Positions 34,868-44,534 of a stretch of DNA of 64,000 bases are shown piece by piece (position 1 is the stretch's first letter; the number at the start of each line of letters is the position of its first letter). Origin of the DNA: Paenibacillus sp. J5C2022 (GTDB taxonomy: Bacteria > Bacillota > Bacilli > Paenibacillales > Paenibacillaceae); assembly GCF_025567625.1 (NCBI RefSeq), contig NZ_JAOQJC010000011.1:62001-126000 (forward strand), read 5' to 3'. The translations under genes and the position numbers were made by a program. The notes beneath the pieces are model-generated. The model saw only the letters and a program-made list of their open reading frames with translations. It was not told the DNA's origin and made no database searches.

Positions 34868-35311
34868 ATGGCTGTAGAAACTTTCAAAGCAACTGCAGAA
34901 CTGCAACAAGGACTCGTGGTGAAAGCGGGCTCCAGAGGATTCCAGGTAACGCTGGACGAACCCAAATCGCTCGGAGGCACCGACACCGGCATGAATCCGG
35001 TAGAGATGGTGCTGTGCGCTCTTGGCGCATGCCAGGCGATTGTTGCCAGAGTCTACGCAAAGAAATTCGATATTCAACTGAACAGCTTCCGGGTAGAGTT
35101 GGAAGGCGATCTGGATACAGACGGCTTCATGAACAAATCCGATGTAAGACGCGGTTATTCCGATATCCGTTACAATATCGTTATACAGACGGATGCCGAC
35201 AGAGAACAGGTAGAGAAGTTCGTGGACTTTATCGAGCAGACTTGCCCGGTAGGAGATACGATCGCCAATCCTGTGAATGTCAAGCGCAATCAAATTATTA
35301 TCGAGTCGTAA
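34868..35311 (+). CDS. OsmC family protein
   Basis: A 147-residue OsmC/Ohr-like protein, probably a thiol-dependent peroxide reductase in the cytoplasm. The two catalytic Cys are in ALGACQAI and EQTCPVGDTI. The N-terminal MNPVEMVLCALGAC stretch is family-typical. GGGAGGAGAG lies upstream, and a strong terminator ends the single-gene unit. Confidence 0.93.
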   Translation: MAVETFKATAELQQGLVVKAGSRGFQVTLDEPKSLGGTDTGMNPVEMVLCALGACQAIVARVYAKKFDIQLNSFRVELEGDLDTDGFMNKSDVRRGYSDIRYNIVIQTDADREQVEKFVDFIEQTCPVGDTIANPVNVKRNQIIIES

Positions 35312-35323
35312 TTGAACGGACCG

Positions 35324-35359
35324 CCCCCCGATCCTTTTAACAGGAGACGGGGGTTTTTT
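35324..35359 (+). terminator. terminator of the osmC-like gene
   Basis: CCCCCGATCC pairs with GGAGACGGGGG, followed by TTTTTTC. Confidence 0.92.
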
Positions 35360-35468
35360 CATTATAAAAAATATCCTCTCTCTCCTAGATTTACAAGCGA
35401 TTCTGATCTCTAGTACAATAGAGAAGTCTGATAGGTTCATAGATTGAGATACATAATTAAAGGAGCGA

Positions 35469-37079
35469 ATGCTTGAAATGGGAAAGAGATCGTGGCGTAG
35501 CAGGCTGATGTTGTTGCTGCTGGCAATGTCGCTTGTATTGGTGGCCGGCTGTCAAGCCGTCGGCGGTGTCGACTTCAACAAGGTGCTGAAGAATGCGCTG
35601 AAGGTGCAGTCTGGCGAGAGCAAGCAGACGTTGGAGCTCAAGCTTGAGCTGAACGACGAGATGCTGGAGGACATTCCGGAAGAAGAGCTTGCGGTTGTCA
35701 GGATGTTGTCCCATGTGAAGCTTGAGCTGAGCGAAGTGAAGATTCAGGACGCGGAGAACATGTCAATGGAAGGACGCGTGTCGTTCGGAGACGATACCGG
35801 CCTGTCCTTCGCCTTCCAACTGTCCCCCGAGAAGCTGGTAGCCGATCTGGAAGGGGCCAAGCATCCGTTCGTCGTTGATCTCGCTTCGATGGCGTTAGCG
35901 GATGAGGAGTGGATGTACGAGGGCGAAGAGGAGATGGAGTCGATCGATACCGAGGCGCTCACTCCCGTTGTGATGGAGATGATCGATATGGTCGGCAATT
36001 ACGCGATCGATAATCTTCCTAATCCGCGCAATTTGAAAGTATCGCCTGTCTACGAGCAAGTTAACGGTGTCGGAACGTCGCTGATGCATGTACAGATGGA
36101 AATGAACGGTCCGGAGCTGTGGGATTGGGCGAAAGGGTATGTAGACGCGCTCTATTCGGATCGCGAAGGACTTGAAGCGATGATGAAGGGCGTCATCGAA
36201 CTGATGAACGACAATACCGAGCTGTGGCCGCTTTACAATGAAATGCTGCAGCCCGAGAAGGGTGTTCTGGATGCTCCGACCGTAGACGAAGAGATCTCCG
36301 ATGCAGCGGATGGGATCATGGAGATGCTGGAATCGCTGCAGGAAGAGATGAGGACGGCCGAAGTGGATGATTCCTTCGACATCGTAGTGAGTGACGCACT
36401 GAACATGAAAGTGGATATGTATGTGGACAACAAACTGAACATTCGCAAGTCGGGCTTCGAACTGAGTTACGAACTGAACGAAGAACTGGGCGACGATCAG
36501 TTGGAGGAGCAGATATTGCCGCTCAAGCGCATTACGCTGAAATCCGATATGGAGCAATGGAATGTGAACGGCTCTGTGGAAGCGGATAAGCCTGTCGTGA
36601 CGGAAGATACGATTGATGTGCAAGAGCTGGACAGCATGCAAGGCTATGAAACGATCAGACTGTTCGAGGAAGACTCCTTCCTGTACGATCTGCTTAAGAA
36701 CAAGCTGCACATTACCCGTCAGACGTATACCGCCTACAACGATGATTATTACAATCCGCCGATTATTGTGCCCGGCTATATTACGATCGTACCGCTTCGG
36801 GATGTAGCCGATACGTTCGGCTCGGAGATTGCGTATGATCCTGAGACGCGGAGCATTGAGCTATACGACGAGGCGACGGATACGACGATCGTTATGGCGA
36901 TCGGCAGCGACCAGGTGACGGTGAACGGGGAAGCGGCAGTGTGGCCGTTCCCGGTCACATCGATCGATTCCACCGCTTACGTGCCGGCGCGAGTTTTTGT
37001 TGAGGCGCTTGGGGCAACGATCGAATGGGAGACGCTGTATGAAGACTTCAAGATGCTGACAATTCAGCGCGATCTGTAG
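35469..37079 (+). CDS. lipoprotein with copper-amine-oxidase-N-like domain
   Basis: A 536-residue exported lipoprotein: hydrophobic leader, lipobox LVAGC (Cys near residue 28), a long acidic domain, and a C-terminal copper amine oxidase N-terminal-like domain (about residues 430-535; PLRDVADTFG, YVPARVFVEALGATIEW). That small domain is common on Paenibacillus surface proteins and is thought to be a wall or carbohydrate-binding module rather than an oxidase. Starts at 35469 and 35478 are both possible around AAGGAG. Function unknown. Confidence 0.88.
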   Translation: MLEMGKRSWRSRLMLLLLAMSLVLVAGCQAVGGVDFNKVLKNALKVQSGESKQTLELKLELNDEMLEDIPEEELAVVRMLSHVKLELSEVKIQDAENMSMEGRVSFGDDTGLSFAFQLSPEKLVADLEGAKHPFVVDLASMALADEEWMYEGEEEMESIDTEALTPVVMEMIDMVGNYAIDNLPNPRNLKVSPVYEQVNGVGTSLMHVQMEMNGPELWDWAKGYVDALYSDREGLEAMMKGVIELMNDNTELWPLYNEMLQPEKGVLDAPTVDEEISDAADGIMEMLESLQEEMRTAEVDDSFDIVVSDALNMKVDMYVDNKLNIRKSGFELSYELNEELGDDQLEEQILPLKRITLKSDMEQWNVNGSVEADKPVVTEDTIDVQELDSMQGYETIRLFEEDSFLYDLLKNKLHITRQTYTAYNDDYYNPPIIVPGYITIVPLRDVADTFGSEIAYDPETRSIELYDEATDTTIVMAIGSDQVTVNGEAAVWPFPVTSIDSTAYVPARVFVEALGATIEWETLYEDFKMLTIQRDL

Positions 37080-37099
37080 AGAAGCCGTACAGCATAACG

Positions 37100-37153
37100 A
37101 GGTCCGCAGAAGCGCGAGGCGGTGATTGTCGCCCCGCAGCTTTCTGCGGACCT
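37100..37153 (+). terminator. hairpin without clear T-tract
   Basis: AGGTCCGCAGAA (37100-37111) pairs perfectly with TTCTGCGGACCT (37142-37153). The tail is TGCTGC, so termination is uncertain. Confidence 0.5.
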
Positions 37154-37307
37154 TGCTGCATCCTAATCACGGATGGATTGGACATACTAACAATGACACA
37201 GCCCTTGAAGCGCATTTGTGCGAAGTTTCACATTTTCAACATGGCTTTTGCCGCTTGTTATCGCTATAATTGAACTGTCATATCTCATGGAAATAAGGTG
37301 ATAACAT

Positions 37308-38228
37308 ATGGTATCCGGCCGTTTTCGCACGTTTGCTATCGCATCGTGTATCGGAATGCTTCTTGTACTTCTTGCCGGGGCGCTAGTTACGAATACGGAG
37401 TCAGGACGTGGCTGCGGCGACGATTGGCCGTTATGTCACGGGAAGTTCATTCCTGCGTACACGTTGGAATCCATGATTGAATATTCCCATCGCGTCGTCA
37501 GCGCGCTGGAAGGATTTCTTGTACTGGGGGTTGCCGTCGCGATGTACCGCAAGTTCAGACGCGATCGTCAAGCCTACAGGGAGCCGATGTATTATGCGGG
37601 ATTTGCCCTGCTGTTCACGATTATTCAGGCATTGATGGGCGCAGCCGCTGTCATGTGGCCGCAATCTCCGCCGATTATGGCGCTGCACTTCGGCATTTCC
37701 ATCATCGCCTTTGCAGCAACGCTTCTTCTGGTCATCTGGACGTTCAGGACGCGCAGCGGCATTCCGCAGGAGCCGTCTGTGCCGCGATCTGTTATGCCGT
37801 TCGCGCTCGCTTCGGCCGTCTATTGTTATGTCGTTATCTATTTAGGCGCATTCATTCGGCATACGGAATCGGCACATGGCTGTGTCGGCTGGCCGCTTTG
37901 TAACGGAGAGGTTATTCCGGAGCTGACCGGAGCGACGGGAATCTCGTTCGTCCACCGCGTTGCTGCTCTTATTCTTGGCCTTATGCTGCTCGGCTTGTAC
38001 TTGCATATTCGCAAGGTAAGCTCGGGCGAAGGCTTGACGGAGAGCTCATGGTGGGTGGTACTGCTCGTGCTTGCGCAAATATTCAGCGGGGCCATCCTGA
38101 CAGCGACTGTCGACGACCCCAATACATTCATCTTTACAAGCCTCATTCATAACTTGATCATTGTCGGCTTATTCGGGCTTCTACTGGATATCCTTATCCG
38201 TTCATGGCGGTTACGGCCGCATAAGTAG
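37308..38228 (+). CDS. ctaA: heme A synthase
   Basis: A 306-residue, eight-helix membrane enzyme that oxidises heme O to heme A for aa3-type oxidases. Both Cys pairs of the Bacillus type are present, GCGDDWPLC and GCVGWPLC, and the heme His residues appear in EYSHRVVS, ALHFGIS, FVHRVAAL and LIHNLII. ATAAGGTGATAAC precedes the ATG. It acts after ctaB (18742), which is not adjacent here. Confidence 0.96.
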   Translation: MVSGRFRTFAIASCIGMLLVLLAGALVTNTESGRGCGDDWPLCHGKFIPAYTLESMIEYSHRVVSALEGFLVLGVAVAMYRKFRRDRQAYREPMYYAGFALLFTIIQALMGAAAVMWPQSPPIMALHFGISIIAFAATLLLVIWTFRTRSGIPQEPSVPRSVMPFALASAVYCYVVIYLGAFIRHTESAHGCVGWPLCNGEVIPELTGATGISFVHRVAALILGLMLLGLYLHIRKVSSGEGLTESSWWVVLLVLAQIFSGAILTATVDDPNTFIFTSLIHNLIIVGLFGLLLDILIRSWRLRPHK

Positions 38229-38285
38229 AGGAATCGGATGCGGTCCGGCATGCGAACCAGAGACTAGAGGGGGCAGACGACGCCT

Positions 38286-38999
38286 ATGCTTTACTACATG
38301 TTCAATGAATCGGACAGGGAACCGGATGGCGGGTTAGGGGAAACATACAATCTCATGGAGCAGTTCGCACAATATATGGCGAGACTGATCACCGCCGGCA
38401 AGGACCCGGATCATAAGCTGAGGAAGTATAAAATCTGGACGCTCGGCCTTCGAGCTTCTCTGCACGAGCTGGAGCAAAGCCAATACGCCGCAAGCGGGTT
38501 CAAGCGCAGGATTACGTCCACTTCCGTGGAAGATATGTCTGACGAAGAGAAGCTGAACTACGATCGCTACGTCTATTTTGACAAAAACGGATTTATTCGC
38601 GTTTTCTCTCTGCTGGACAAGCTGGGCACGCTGTTGAACGATCTTCTGGAACTGCGGACGGAGAAGATCAAGCCTCACTTCTCTTACTTTACGGTGCTGC
38701 GCAACATGCGGGAGAGCAATGAGCATCCGGAATTGAGCCGGAAGCTGAACGAGCTGAAGGAGCGCTACAAGGAGCCGATGAAGCGGCTTCGCAAACGGAG
38801 AAATACGGAAATTCATTATATGAATTCGGAAATGCAGGACGATCTGATCCAATTGCACCGGATGTACGGACAGGAAATTCAATTGGAAGATATTCATCTG
38901 CAATCGCAAGATTTGACGGATTGCTTGCACCTGAGCATGGAATCGCTTAGATTGACGTTCCAGTATGCTTGCAGGCTTATGCGCAAGCAGTCGGTATAA
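38286..38999 (+). CDS. HEPN-like protein (Cthe_2314-type, tentative)
   Basis: A 237-residue all-helical protein. Near the C-terminus it has RKRRNTEIHYMNSE, an R-x4-H motif that marks HEPN domains, some of which are RNases. The overall length and charged helices resemble the Cthe_2314-like HEPN family seen in spore-formers, a tentative match. AGAGGGGGCAG precedes the ATG. It sits between ctaA and an SDR gene with no nucleotidyltransferase partner in sight, so it does not look like a standard toxin-antitoxin pair. Confidence 0.7.
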   Translation: MLYYMFNESDREPDGGLGETYNLMEQFAQYMARLITAGKDPDHKLRKYKIWTLGLRASLHELEQSQYAASGFKRRITSTSVEDMSDEEKLNYDRYVYFDKNGFIRVFSLLDKLGTLLNDLLELRTEKIKPHFSYFTVLRNMRESNEHPELSRKLNELKERYKEPMKRLRKRRNTEIHYMNSEMQDDLIQLHRMYGQEIQLEDIHLQSQDLTDCLHLSMESLRLTFQYACRLMRKQSV

Positions 39000-39024
39000 T
39001 TCATCCGGGAGAAGGTGAACAGGA

Positions 39025-39807
39025 ATGAAGCTGACTGGCAAAACCGCACTGGTGACGGGAAGTGCCAAAGGCCTTGGGAAGCGCACCGCGCTGCAGCTGG
39101 CTGGTGAGGGCTGCAACGTCATCGTTAACTATATGGAGAGCGAGAAGGAAGCCTGTGAGGTTCGCGACCTCATTATCGGAATGGGACGCAAGTCCATCGC
39201 CGTACAAGCGGACATCGCAACGCTGGATGGGGCGCACAAGCTTGCCGACGAGGCGGAGAGCTGGGCTGGCGGCGTGGATATTCTGGTGAACAATGCGGGA
39301 CCGTTCGTCCGCAAGCGCAAGCTGTTCGCCGAATATGACGAGGAGACGATCATACGGCTGATGAACGGCAATCTGCTGAGCGTCATGATGCTGGACCACC
39401 GCTTGCTGCCATGGATGAGACAGCAGCGCTGGGGGCGCATTATTCACTTCGGGTTCGGCCATGCCGGAGAAGCAAGATCTTGGCCGCATCGTGCTGTCTA
39501 CGCCGCAGCGAAGACCGGCCTCGTATCGTTCACGAAGTCGCTGGCCGTCGAGGAAGCTCCGCACGGCATAACCGTGAATCTGATCGGTCCGGGAGATATT
39601 CGCGGCGCGAACAAGGAGAGGTCGATCCGGGAGGCGGAGCAGGAGATGGATGCAGAGTCGCCGCTTGGCCGCCCCGGAACGGGAGAGGATGTCTCCCGCG
39701 TCATACACTTCCTCTGTCAGCACGAATCAAGCTTCCTGACCGGCAATGTGATCGATGTGACCGGGGGCTTCGATCCTATCCGGGCGAACATTAAAGATAT
39801 TACATAA
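39025..39807 (+). CDS. SDR family oxidoreductase
   Basis: A 260-residue short-chain dehydrogenase/reductase, FabG-like. The cofactor loop TGSAKGLGK, NNAG and the catalytic YAAAK are present. The usual catalytic Ser 13 residues before the Tyr is replaced: the region reads IHFGFGHAGEARSW, so activity may be altered. GGAGAAGG precedes the ATG. It follows the HEPN-like gene by 25 bp. Substrate unknown. Confidence 0.9.
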   Translation: MKLTGKTALVTGSAKGLGKRTALQLAGEGCNVIVNYMESEKEACEVRDLIIGMGRKSIAVQADIATLDGAHKLADEAESWAGGVDILVNNAGPFVRKRKLFAEYDEETIIRLMNGNLLSVMMLDHRLLPWMRQQRWGRIIHFGFGHAGEARSWPHRAVYAAAKTGLVSFTKSLAVEEAPHGITVNLIGPGDIRGANKERSIREAEQEMDAESPLGRPGTGEDVSRVIHFLCQHESSFLTGNVIDVTGGFDPIRANIKDIT

Positions 39808-39851
39808 TAGACTGAGAACCGAACTTTTTGAACTGGCACTAACAGCGAACC

Positions 39852-39906
39852 AAAAAGAGTCTTACCGAACGGGGAAGCTTGCCGCTTCTTATCGGTAAGA
39901 CTCTTT
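39852..39906. terminator. bidirectional terminator
   Basis: AAAGAGTCTTACCGA and TCGGTAAGACTCTTT form a 15-bp stem between the SDR gene and the convergent NifU-like gene. Flanking A- and T-runs give both strands a short U-tail. Confidence 0.88.
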
Positions 39907-39918
39907 GCATGTTGGCGA

Positions 39919-40173
39919 TTAAAATACTTGCTCTACCTCGACTACGCCTTCAACCTCTTCGAGCAATGCACGCTCGATACCGGCCTTCAGCGTAATGGTG
40001 GAGCTTGGGCAGCTGCCGCATGCGCCCATCAGGCGAAGCTTCACGATGCCGTCCTCTACGTCTACTAGCTCCACGTCGCCTCCGTCGCGCTGCAGGAACG
40101 GGCGAAGCTTATCCAATACGTCCAGTACTTCATCGTACATGGTGTCGCGAACTTGTTCACTCATTGCATTCAA
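39919..40173 (-). CDS. yutI: NifU-like Fe-S scaffold protein
   Basis: An 84-residue NifU C-domain protein with the cluster-binding CxxC in GACGSCPSS. It resembles B. subtilis YutI. It assembles or carries Fe-S clusters in the cytoplasm. AAGGAG lies just upstream; starts at 40173 or 40164 both fit. It is divergent from yuzB. Confidence 0.93.
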   Translation of the reverse strand: MNAMSEQVRDTMYDEVLDVLDKLRPFLQRDGGDVELVDVEDGIVKLRLMGACGSCPSSTITLKAGIERALLEEVEGVVEVEQVF

Positions 40174-40252
40174 CTCCTTTCTCCCCTATTATAGTACAAA
40201 GCGATGCAATTGAAAATGGATGTCTATAAATCATAAAGCAAGGTGACCAACA

Positions 40253-40525
40253 ATGTTAAAACCTATGGTTGAATTCTGTGCGAGCAACATGCATCATGGA
40301 ACCGACGATATTATGAACCGACTTGAGCTGGGTGACGATGTGGAAGTGATGGAATACGGCTGCCTGGGCAATTGCGGCGAATGTTACCTTCGTCCGTTCG
40401 CACTTGTGGACGGCACGATCGTGGCTGCCGATACCGTGCAAGAGCTGGATGAAGCCATCAAGCAAGCATTAATTGCTCAGAAGGCAGATCGAGAAGCGCT
40501 GGACAAGCTGCTGGACGACCTGTAG
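40253..40525 (+). CDS. yuzB: YuzB-like DUF1450 protein
   Basis: A 90-residue protein with conserved Cys in VEFCASN and the cluster EYGCLGNCGECY, matching the DUF1450/YuzB family, which has a thioredoxin-like ferredoxin fold. Function is unknown; a redox or Fe-S role is suggested by neighbours. It lies between yutI and yutJ, as in B. subtilis. Its stop is 9 bp from the convergent yutJ stop. Confidence 0.9.
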   Translation: MLKPMVEFCASNMHHGTDDIMNRLELGDDVEVMEYGCLGNCGECYLRPFALVDGTIVAADTVQELDEAIKQALIAQKADREALDKLLDDL

Positions 40526-40534
40526 GGCCGTCCG

Positions 40535-41602
40535 TTAGCCCAGATGGCGCTTGGACCGCCATAACACGCCGCTCTTGATCATTCTCGGCACTCTGCCCAT
40601 AATTGGCGTACTGCCCATGATGCCGAAGCCGCTCTTCTTGCCGAGCGATCCAAGTACGCCCTTCAGCTTGATCTTGCCGAGACGAGGCGTCTTGTCCTGC
40701 CAGATCGCAGACAGCACTTCTGCGATCTGCTTGCCTTGCGCGCCTGCGGCCTGCCCGCTTGGCGACAGCGGCAGCGCGGCGCAATCGCCGACCACGTACA
40801 CGTTATTGTAATCCGGCAGCTGGTGATGAGCGTTAATGACCAAGCGGCCAGCGTTGTCCTTCGGCAAATTCATACGCTGCACCAGCTCTACAGGCTGTAT
40901 GCCCGCCGTCCATACCGTGATGTCCGTATAGATGGTTTCTCCGGAATTGGAGTCGTGCAGCATGCCCGGTTCCACCTTATGCAGCGATACATGGCCCCGC
41001 ATCTCGACGTGATGCTCCATGAACCATTCCGCTACGAAGTCCTGCAGCTTGCCGGGGAAAGCGGACATGACCTTCGGTCCCCGGTCCAATATGCGAATAT
41101 TCAGATCGGGCCGGCTCTCGCGCAGCTCGGAGGCTACCTCCACGCCGCTAAGGCCTCCGCCGACGATCGTCACTTGACCGTATGGCTTGACATCATTCAG
41201 ACGGGCATACGTGTGGCGGGCGGCCGAGAATGTCTGAATGCTGTTGGCGTACTGCTCCGCGCCATCGATTCCGTGATATTTATCCGTACAGCCAAGTCCG
41301 ATGACGAGCCATTCATAGGAGATCGGATCGTGGCCTTCCACATGAATGAGCTGAGTCTCCATATCAATGTTCGTCACTTCGCCATACGTAAGCTTCACCC
41401 TTGGATCGACAGGGAAGTGGACGCGCAGCTCCAGATCGGATACCGTACCCGCCGCGAGCGCGTAATACTCCGTCTTCAATCCTTGAAACGGCATGCGGTC
41501 GATCAAGACGATGGACACGTCATAGGGCATGCCTTTCTCCAACAATTCGTTCGCGATGGCCGTTCCGCCGTATCCGCCACCCAGTATCACTACATTTCTC
41601 AT
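40535..41602 (-). CDS. yutJ: type II NADH dehydrogenase-like FAD oxidoreductase
   Basis: A 355-residue pyridine-nucleotide-disulphide-family flavoprotein, YutJ-like, that probably passes electrons from NAD(P)H to menaquinone at the membrane surface. FAD loop VVILGGGYGGTAIA at the N-terminus, NAD loop VTIVGGGLSGVEVA in the middle and the second FAD motif VYVVGDCAALP are present. ATG 41602 is chosen (GGGGA upstream; family N-terminus); the ATG at 41626 is less likely. Confidence 0.92.
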   Translation of the reverse strand: MRNVVILGGGYGGTAIANELLEKGMPYDVSIVLIDRMPFQGLKTEYYALAAGTVSDLELRVHFPVDPRVKLTYGEVTNIDMETQLIHVEGHDPISYEWLVIGLGCTDKYHGIDGAEQYANSIQTFSAARHTYARLNDVKPYGQVTIVGGGLSGVEVASELRESRPDLNIRILDRGPKVMSAFPGKLQDFVAEWFMEHHVEMRGHVSLHKVEPGMLHDSNSGETIYTDITVWTAGIQPVELVQRMNLPKDNAGRLVINAHHQLPDYNNVYVVGDCAALPLSPSGQAAGAQGKQIAEVLSAIWQDKTPRLGKIKLKGVLGSLGKKSGFGIMGSTPIMGRVPRMIKSGVLWRSKRHLG

Positions 41603-41662
41603 CGGTTCCCCAGCTCCATGTTTCATGATGTTGTACGTTAGGTTATGCTTAGAAAGTCAGGT

Positions 41663-42766
41663 TTACTCGTACACTTTGATTTCATTATAGAACGTATCCC
41701 GTTCAACTGGAATACGCCCCGCGCCTTTAATCAGCCAGATCAGATCTTCCCGCGTAATGCCTTCCGGCGTCAATGCGCCTGCAGCATGGCTGATCTTCTC
41801 CTTCACGATCGTGCCGTGAGCGTCGGAAGCTCCCATCGTCAGAGCAACCTGCGTCAGCTGCACGCCTATATTAATGAAGTAAGCCTTAATGTGCTGGAAG
41901 TTGTCCAGCATTAGCCTGCTTATGGCGATCGTCTTCAAGTCCTCGAAGGCAGAGTTGCGGCGCCGGATGCCCGCTTTCGGATTGATCGGCTGCATCGACA
42001 GCGGGATGAATACGAGGAAGCCGTTCGTCTCGTCCTGCAGCTCGCGAATCTGCATCAAATGGCGGACGCGGTCTTCCTTGGATTCAATGGAGCCGTACAG
42101 CATGGTCGTATGCGTGCGCAGCCCCAATTGATGGGCCGTCCGGTGAACGTCCAGATACTGGGACACATCCGCCTTGTCGACGCGCATCTTCTTCCTGTAA
42201 TGATCGGACAGAATCTCGGCCCCGCCGCCGGTTAGCGACTTCAAGCCGGCATCCATGAGCGCCTCCAGCACTTCTTTGTAGGACAATCCGCTGATGCGGG
42301 AGAAGAAGTCAATCTCCGCCGCCGTGTAAGCCTTCAAGGTGACATCGGGATATTTGTCTCTTAGCGCCTTTAGCGAATCCACATAGTATTGGAACGACAC
42401 ATGCGGATTATGGCCGCCTACAATATGGAATTCACGCACGCCGGGATGAATATGCTGATCGACATATTCGATCATCTCCTCGCCAGAGAGCGTATAAGCG
42501 CCGGGCGCGCCTTCGTCTTTCCGGAAATTGCAGAAGGCGCAATGCGCTTCGCATACGTTCGTGAAGTAGAGACTCATATTTTCGATAAAATAGACCTTCT
42601 TGCCGTTCTTGCGAAGGTTCACTTCGTTGGCCAGCTGGCCAATCGTCAATAAATCGTCGGACTCATATAAAAATACGCCTTCCTCCAGCGTCAGACGCTG
42701 TCCGTTGCGTACTTTCTCGGCAATTTGCTGCATTCGCTTCTCTTCTGTCGGGATAACAACGTGCAT
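41663..42766 (-). CDS. mqnE: aminofutalosine synthase
   Basis: A 367-residue radical SAM enzyme of the futalosine pathway to menaquinone. The Fe-S motif CEAHCAFC (C72, C76, C79) follows YFTNV, and MqnE-typical segments include FHIVGGHNPH and ESKEDRVRHLMQIRELQDET. ATG 42766 has GGAGG 8 nt upstream; the frame extension to 42859 is not coding. Its presence implies menaquinone is made by the futalosine rather than the classical Men route. It lies behind yutJ, which uses that quinone. Confidence 0.95.
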   Translation of the reverse strand: MHVVIPTEEKRMQQIAEKVRNGQRLTLEEGVFLYESDDLLTIGQLANEVNLRKNGKKVYFIENMSLYFTNVCEAHCAFCNFRKDEGAPGAYTLSGEEMIEYVDQHIHPGVREFHIVGGHNPHVSFQYYVDSLKALRDKYPDVTLKAYTAAEIDFFSRISGLSYKEVLEALMDAGLKSLTGGGAEILSDHYRKKMRVDKADVSQYLDVHRTAHQLGLRTHTTMLYGSIESKEDRVRHLMQIRELQDETNGFLVFIPLSMQPINPKAGIRRRNSAFEDLKTIAISRLMLDNFQHIKAYFINIGVQLTQVALTMGASDAHGTIVKEKISHAAGALTPEGITREDLIWLIKGAGRIPVERDTFYNEIKVYE

Positions 42767-42924
42767 CGAGAAAGCCTCCTTGTGAAAAAAATAACATGCT
42801 ATATCATTGCATAAGCTGTAACTATTATAAACCTCATTCCCGACAGTGGGCAATATCAAACCTGTTTATTTCCATTTCCATATATGGATGCTCCCAAAAA
42901 AGAAGGAAGCATAGTCGCCCGGCC

Positions 42925-44529
42925 TCAGCCGAGCGTCTGCTCCTTGCGGAATTCTCCCGGATTCATTCCTTCCAGCTTCTTGAATACGCGGCTGAAATAC
43001 TTCTCATCCTGATAGCCCACCATCTCCGCCACTTGCGCGATCCGCAGATGAGGATTATGCAGCAGCAGCTTCGCCTTGTCGATGCGAATGCGGGTCAAGT
43101 ATTCCAGCAAGGTCATGCCGTACTCCTGCTTGAACTTGCGTGCGATATATTCCCTGCTCAAGAAGAACCGCGCAGCCACATTCTGCAGAGAGATGTCTTC
43201 CAGGTAATGCTGATCGATGTATTGGGCGATATCGTGGATGAAGTGATGCTCTTTCACGTGCTGCTCCGTGAGCACCTTCGATGCCGCCTCCAGTCGCTTG
43301 GTCATCATGGCAGTCAGACGTTCCCAAGACAACGCCCCTTCAGTATTGAGCGGAAGAGGGGAAGAGGAAGACAGCTCCTCCGTCCCTTCGTTATGATCCA
43401 TGACCGCCGCTTCGCCTTCGAACCAGCGCAGCTGCATCCATTCCCATTCGTTATGCCACTGCAGCAGCTGCTCCGGCGATAGATAGCCGTTCTCCTTCAC
43501 TTGCGCCAGACATTCCGACACAACATCGTGAATCTGATCCCTGCTGTTGCTGAGCGCGGCCAGACGCAGCTTCTCTTCCATCGCTGTCAACCGCACCGCC
43601 TTCGGCATGCAGCGGTCGCCCGAAAGCGTATGGAACCGGCTGCTTCCGAGCAGATTCCTCTTCCACAGCGCCTTGGATGCCTCGATGTAGGCTTGCGGCA
43701 TATGCTGCGGGAAGGAGGAAGCGGCGGAAATGCCGTAATGCGCCCTTCGCTTCAAGGAGAGGAAGATACCGTCGTTGATGTCGCCCAGTACGGACTTTAA
43801 AGTCCGGGCTTGATCCCAATAGATAATGACGATATCCTCCTTGCTGTTCAACTGGCGGAAGGCGATGCCGCTCGTACCGAGCACCTCGTTGCATATGTTC
43901 GTCAAGGCGAAGAACAGAAGCTGCTGCTGCTGATTGAACATGTCGAGCAGCTCCGCATCCAGCTGCGAGATCGCTATCACTGCGATTGTGCACGATGCGA
44001 CGGAAGGAGGGATACGGGCTTCCTCTTGCAGCTGAGCGCGAAGGTCCATGCGACTCTGCTCGGTCACCAGGTCCGTCAGCAGCACATCGACGAAGTGAGG
44101 CTTCATCTCATTGACTTCGATGCTTTGCTGAAGCATGTGCTGCCGTTGCTCCTCTTCCTTGCGCCAGCTATTGGCCGCTTTCGCAAGGGCTTCGTTAAGC
44201 GCCTCCTTCTTCACCGGCTTGAGGATGTAGTCCATCCCCCCGTGGCGCACCGCATGCCTGACATATTCGAAGTTGTCGTAGCCGCTTATGACGATGACCT
44301 TCATATGGGGCTTGTTCGTATACAGCCACGATAATAACTCCGCACCGTCTTTGCGGGGCATCCGCATGTCCGTCAGCACGATTTGCGGCGAATAGGCGGC
44401 GATCAGCTCGACAGCTTCCTCGCCATCCGCCGCCTGTCTAACTTCCTTAATGCCATGCGCCTCCCAATCGGCCAGCAGTTCAATGGCGCTTCTGACATGC
44501 TTCTCATCGTCTACAATTAATACCTTCAT
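42925..44529 (-). CDS. YesN-type response regulator with AraC output domain
   Basis: A 534-residue regulator. N-terminal receiver domain (VLIVDDE; phospho-Asp in VLTDMRMPRKDG; Lys in YILKPVKKEAL), a middle region, and two C-terminal AraC helix-turn-helices (LQNVAARFFLSREYIARKF and LRIAQVAEMVGYQDEKYFSR). It starts 5 bp after the sensor-kinase stop; ATG 44547 inside the kinase gene is an alternative. It probably activates the divergent sugar importer operon at 46513. Confidence 0.94.
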   Translation of the reverse strand: MKVLIVDDEKHVRSAIELLADWEAHGIKEVRQAADGEEAVELIAAYSPQIVLTDMRMPRKDGAELLSWLYTNKPHMKVIVISGYDNFEYVRHAVRHGGMDYILKPVKKEALNEALAKAANSWRKEEEQRQHMLQQSIEVNEMKPHFVDVLLTDLVTEQSRMDLRAQLQEEARIPPSVASCTIAVIAISQLDAELLDMFNQQQQLLFFALTNICNEVLGTSGIAFRQLNSKEDIVIIYWDQARTLKSVLGDINDGIFLSLKRRAHYGISAASSFPQHMPQAYIEASKALWKRNLLGSSRFHTLSGDRCMPKAVRLTAMEEKLRLAALSNSRDQIHDVVSECLAQVKENGYLSPEQLLQWHNEWEWMQLRWFEGEAAVMDHNEGTEELSSSSPLPLNTEGALSWERLTAMMTKRLEAASKVLTEQHVKEHHFIHDIAQYIDQHYLEDISLQNVAARFFLSREYIARKFKQEYGMTLLEYLTRIRIDKAKLLLHNPHLRIAQVAEMVGYQDEKYFSRVFKKLEGMNPGEFRKEQTLG

Positions 44530-44534
44530 GCGGA

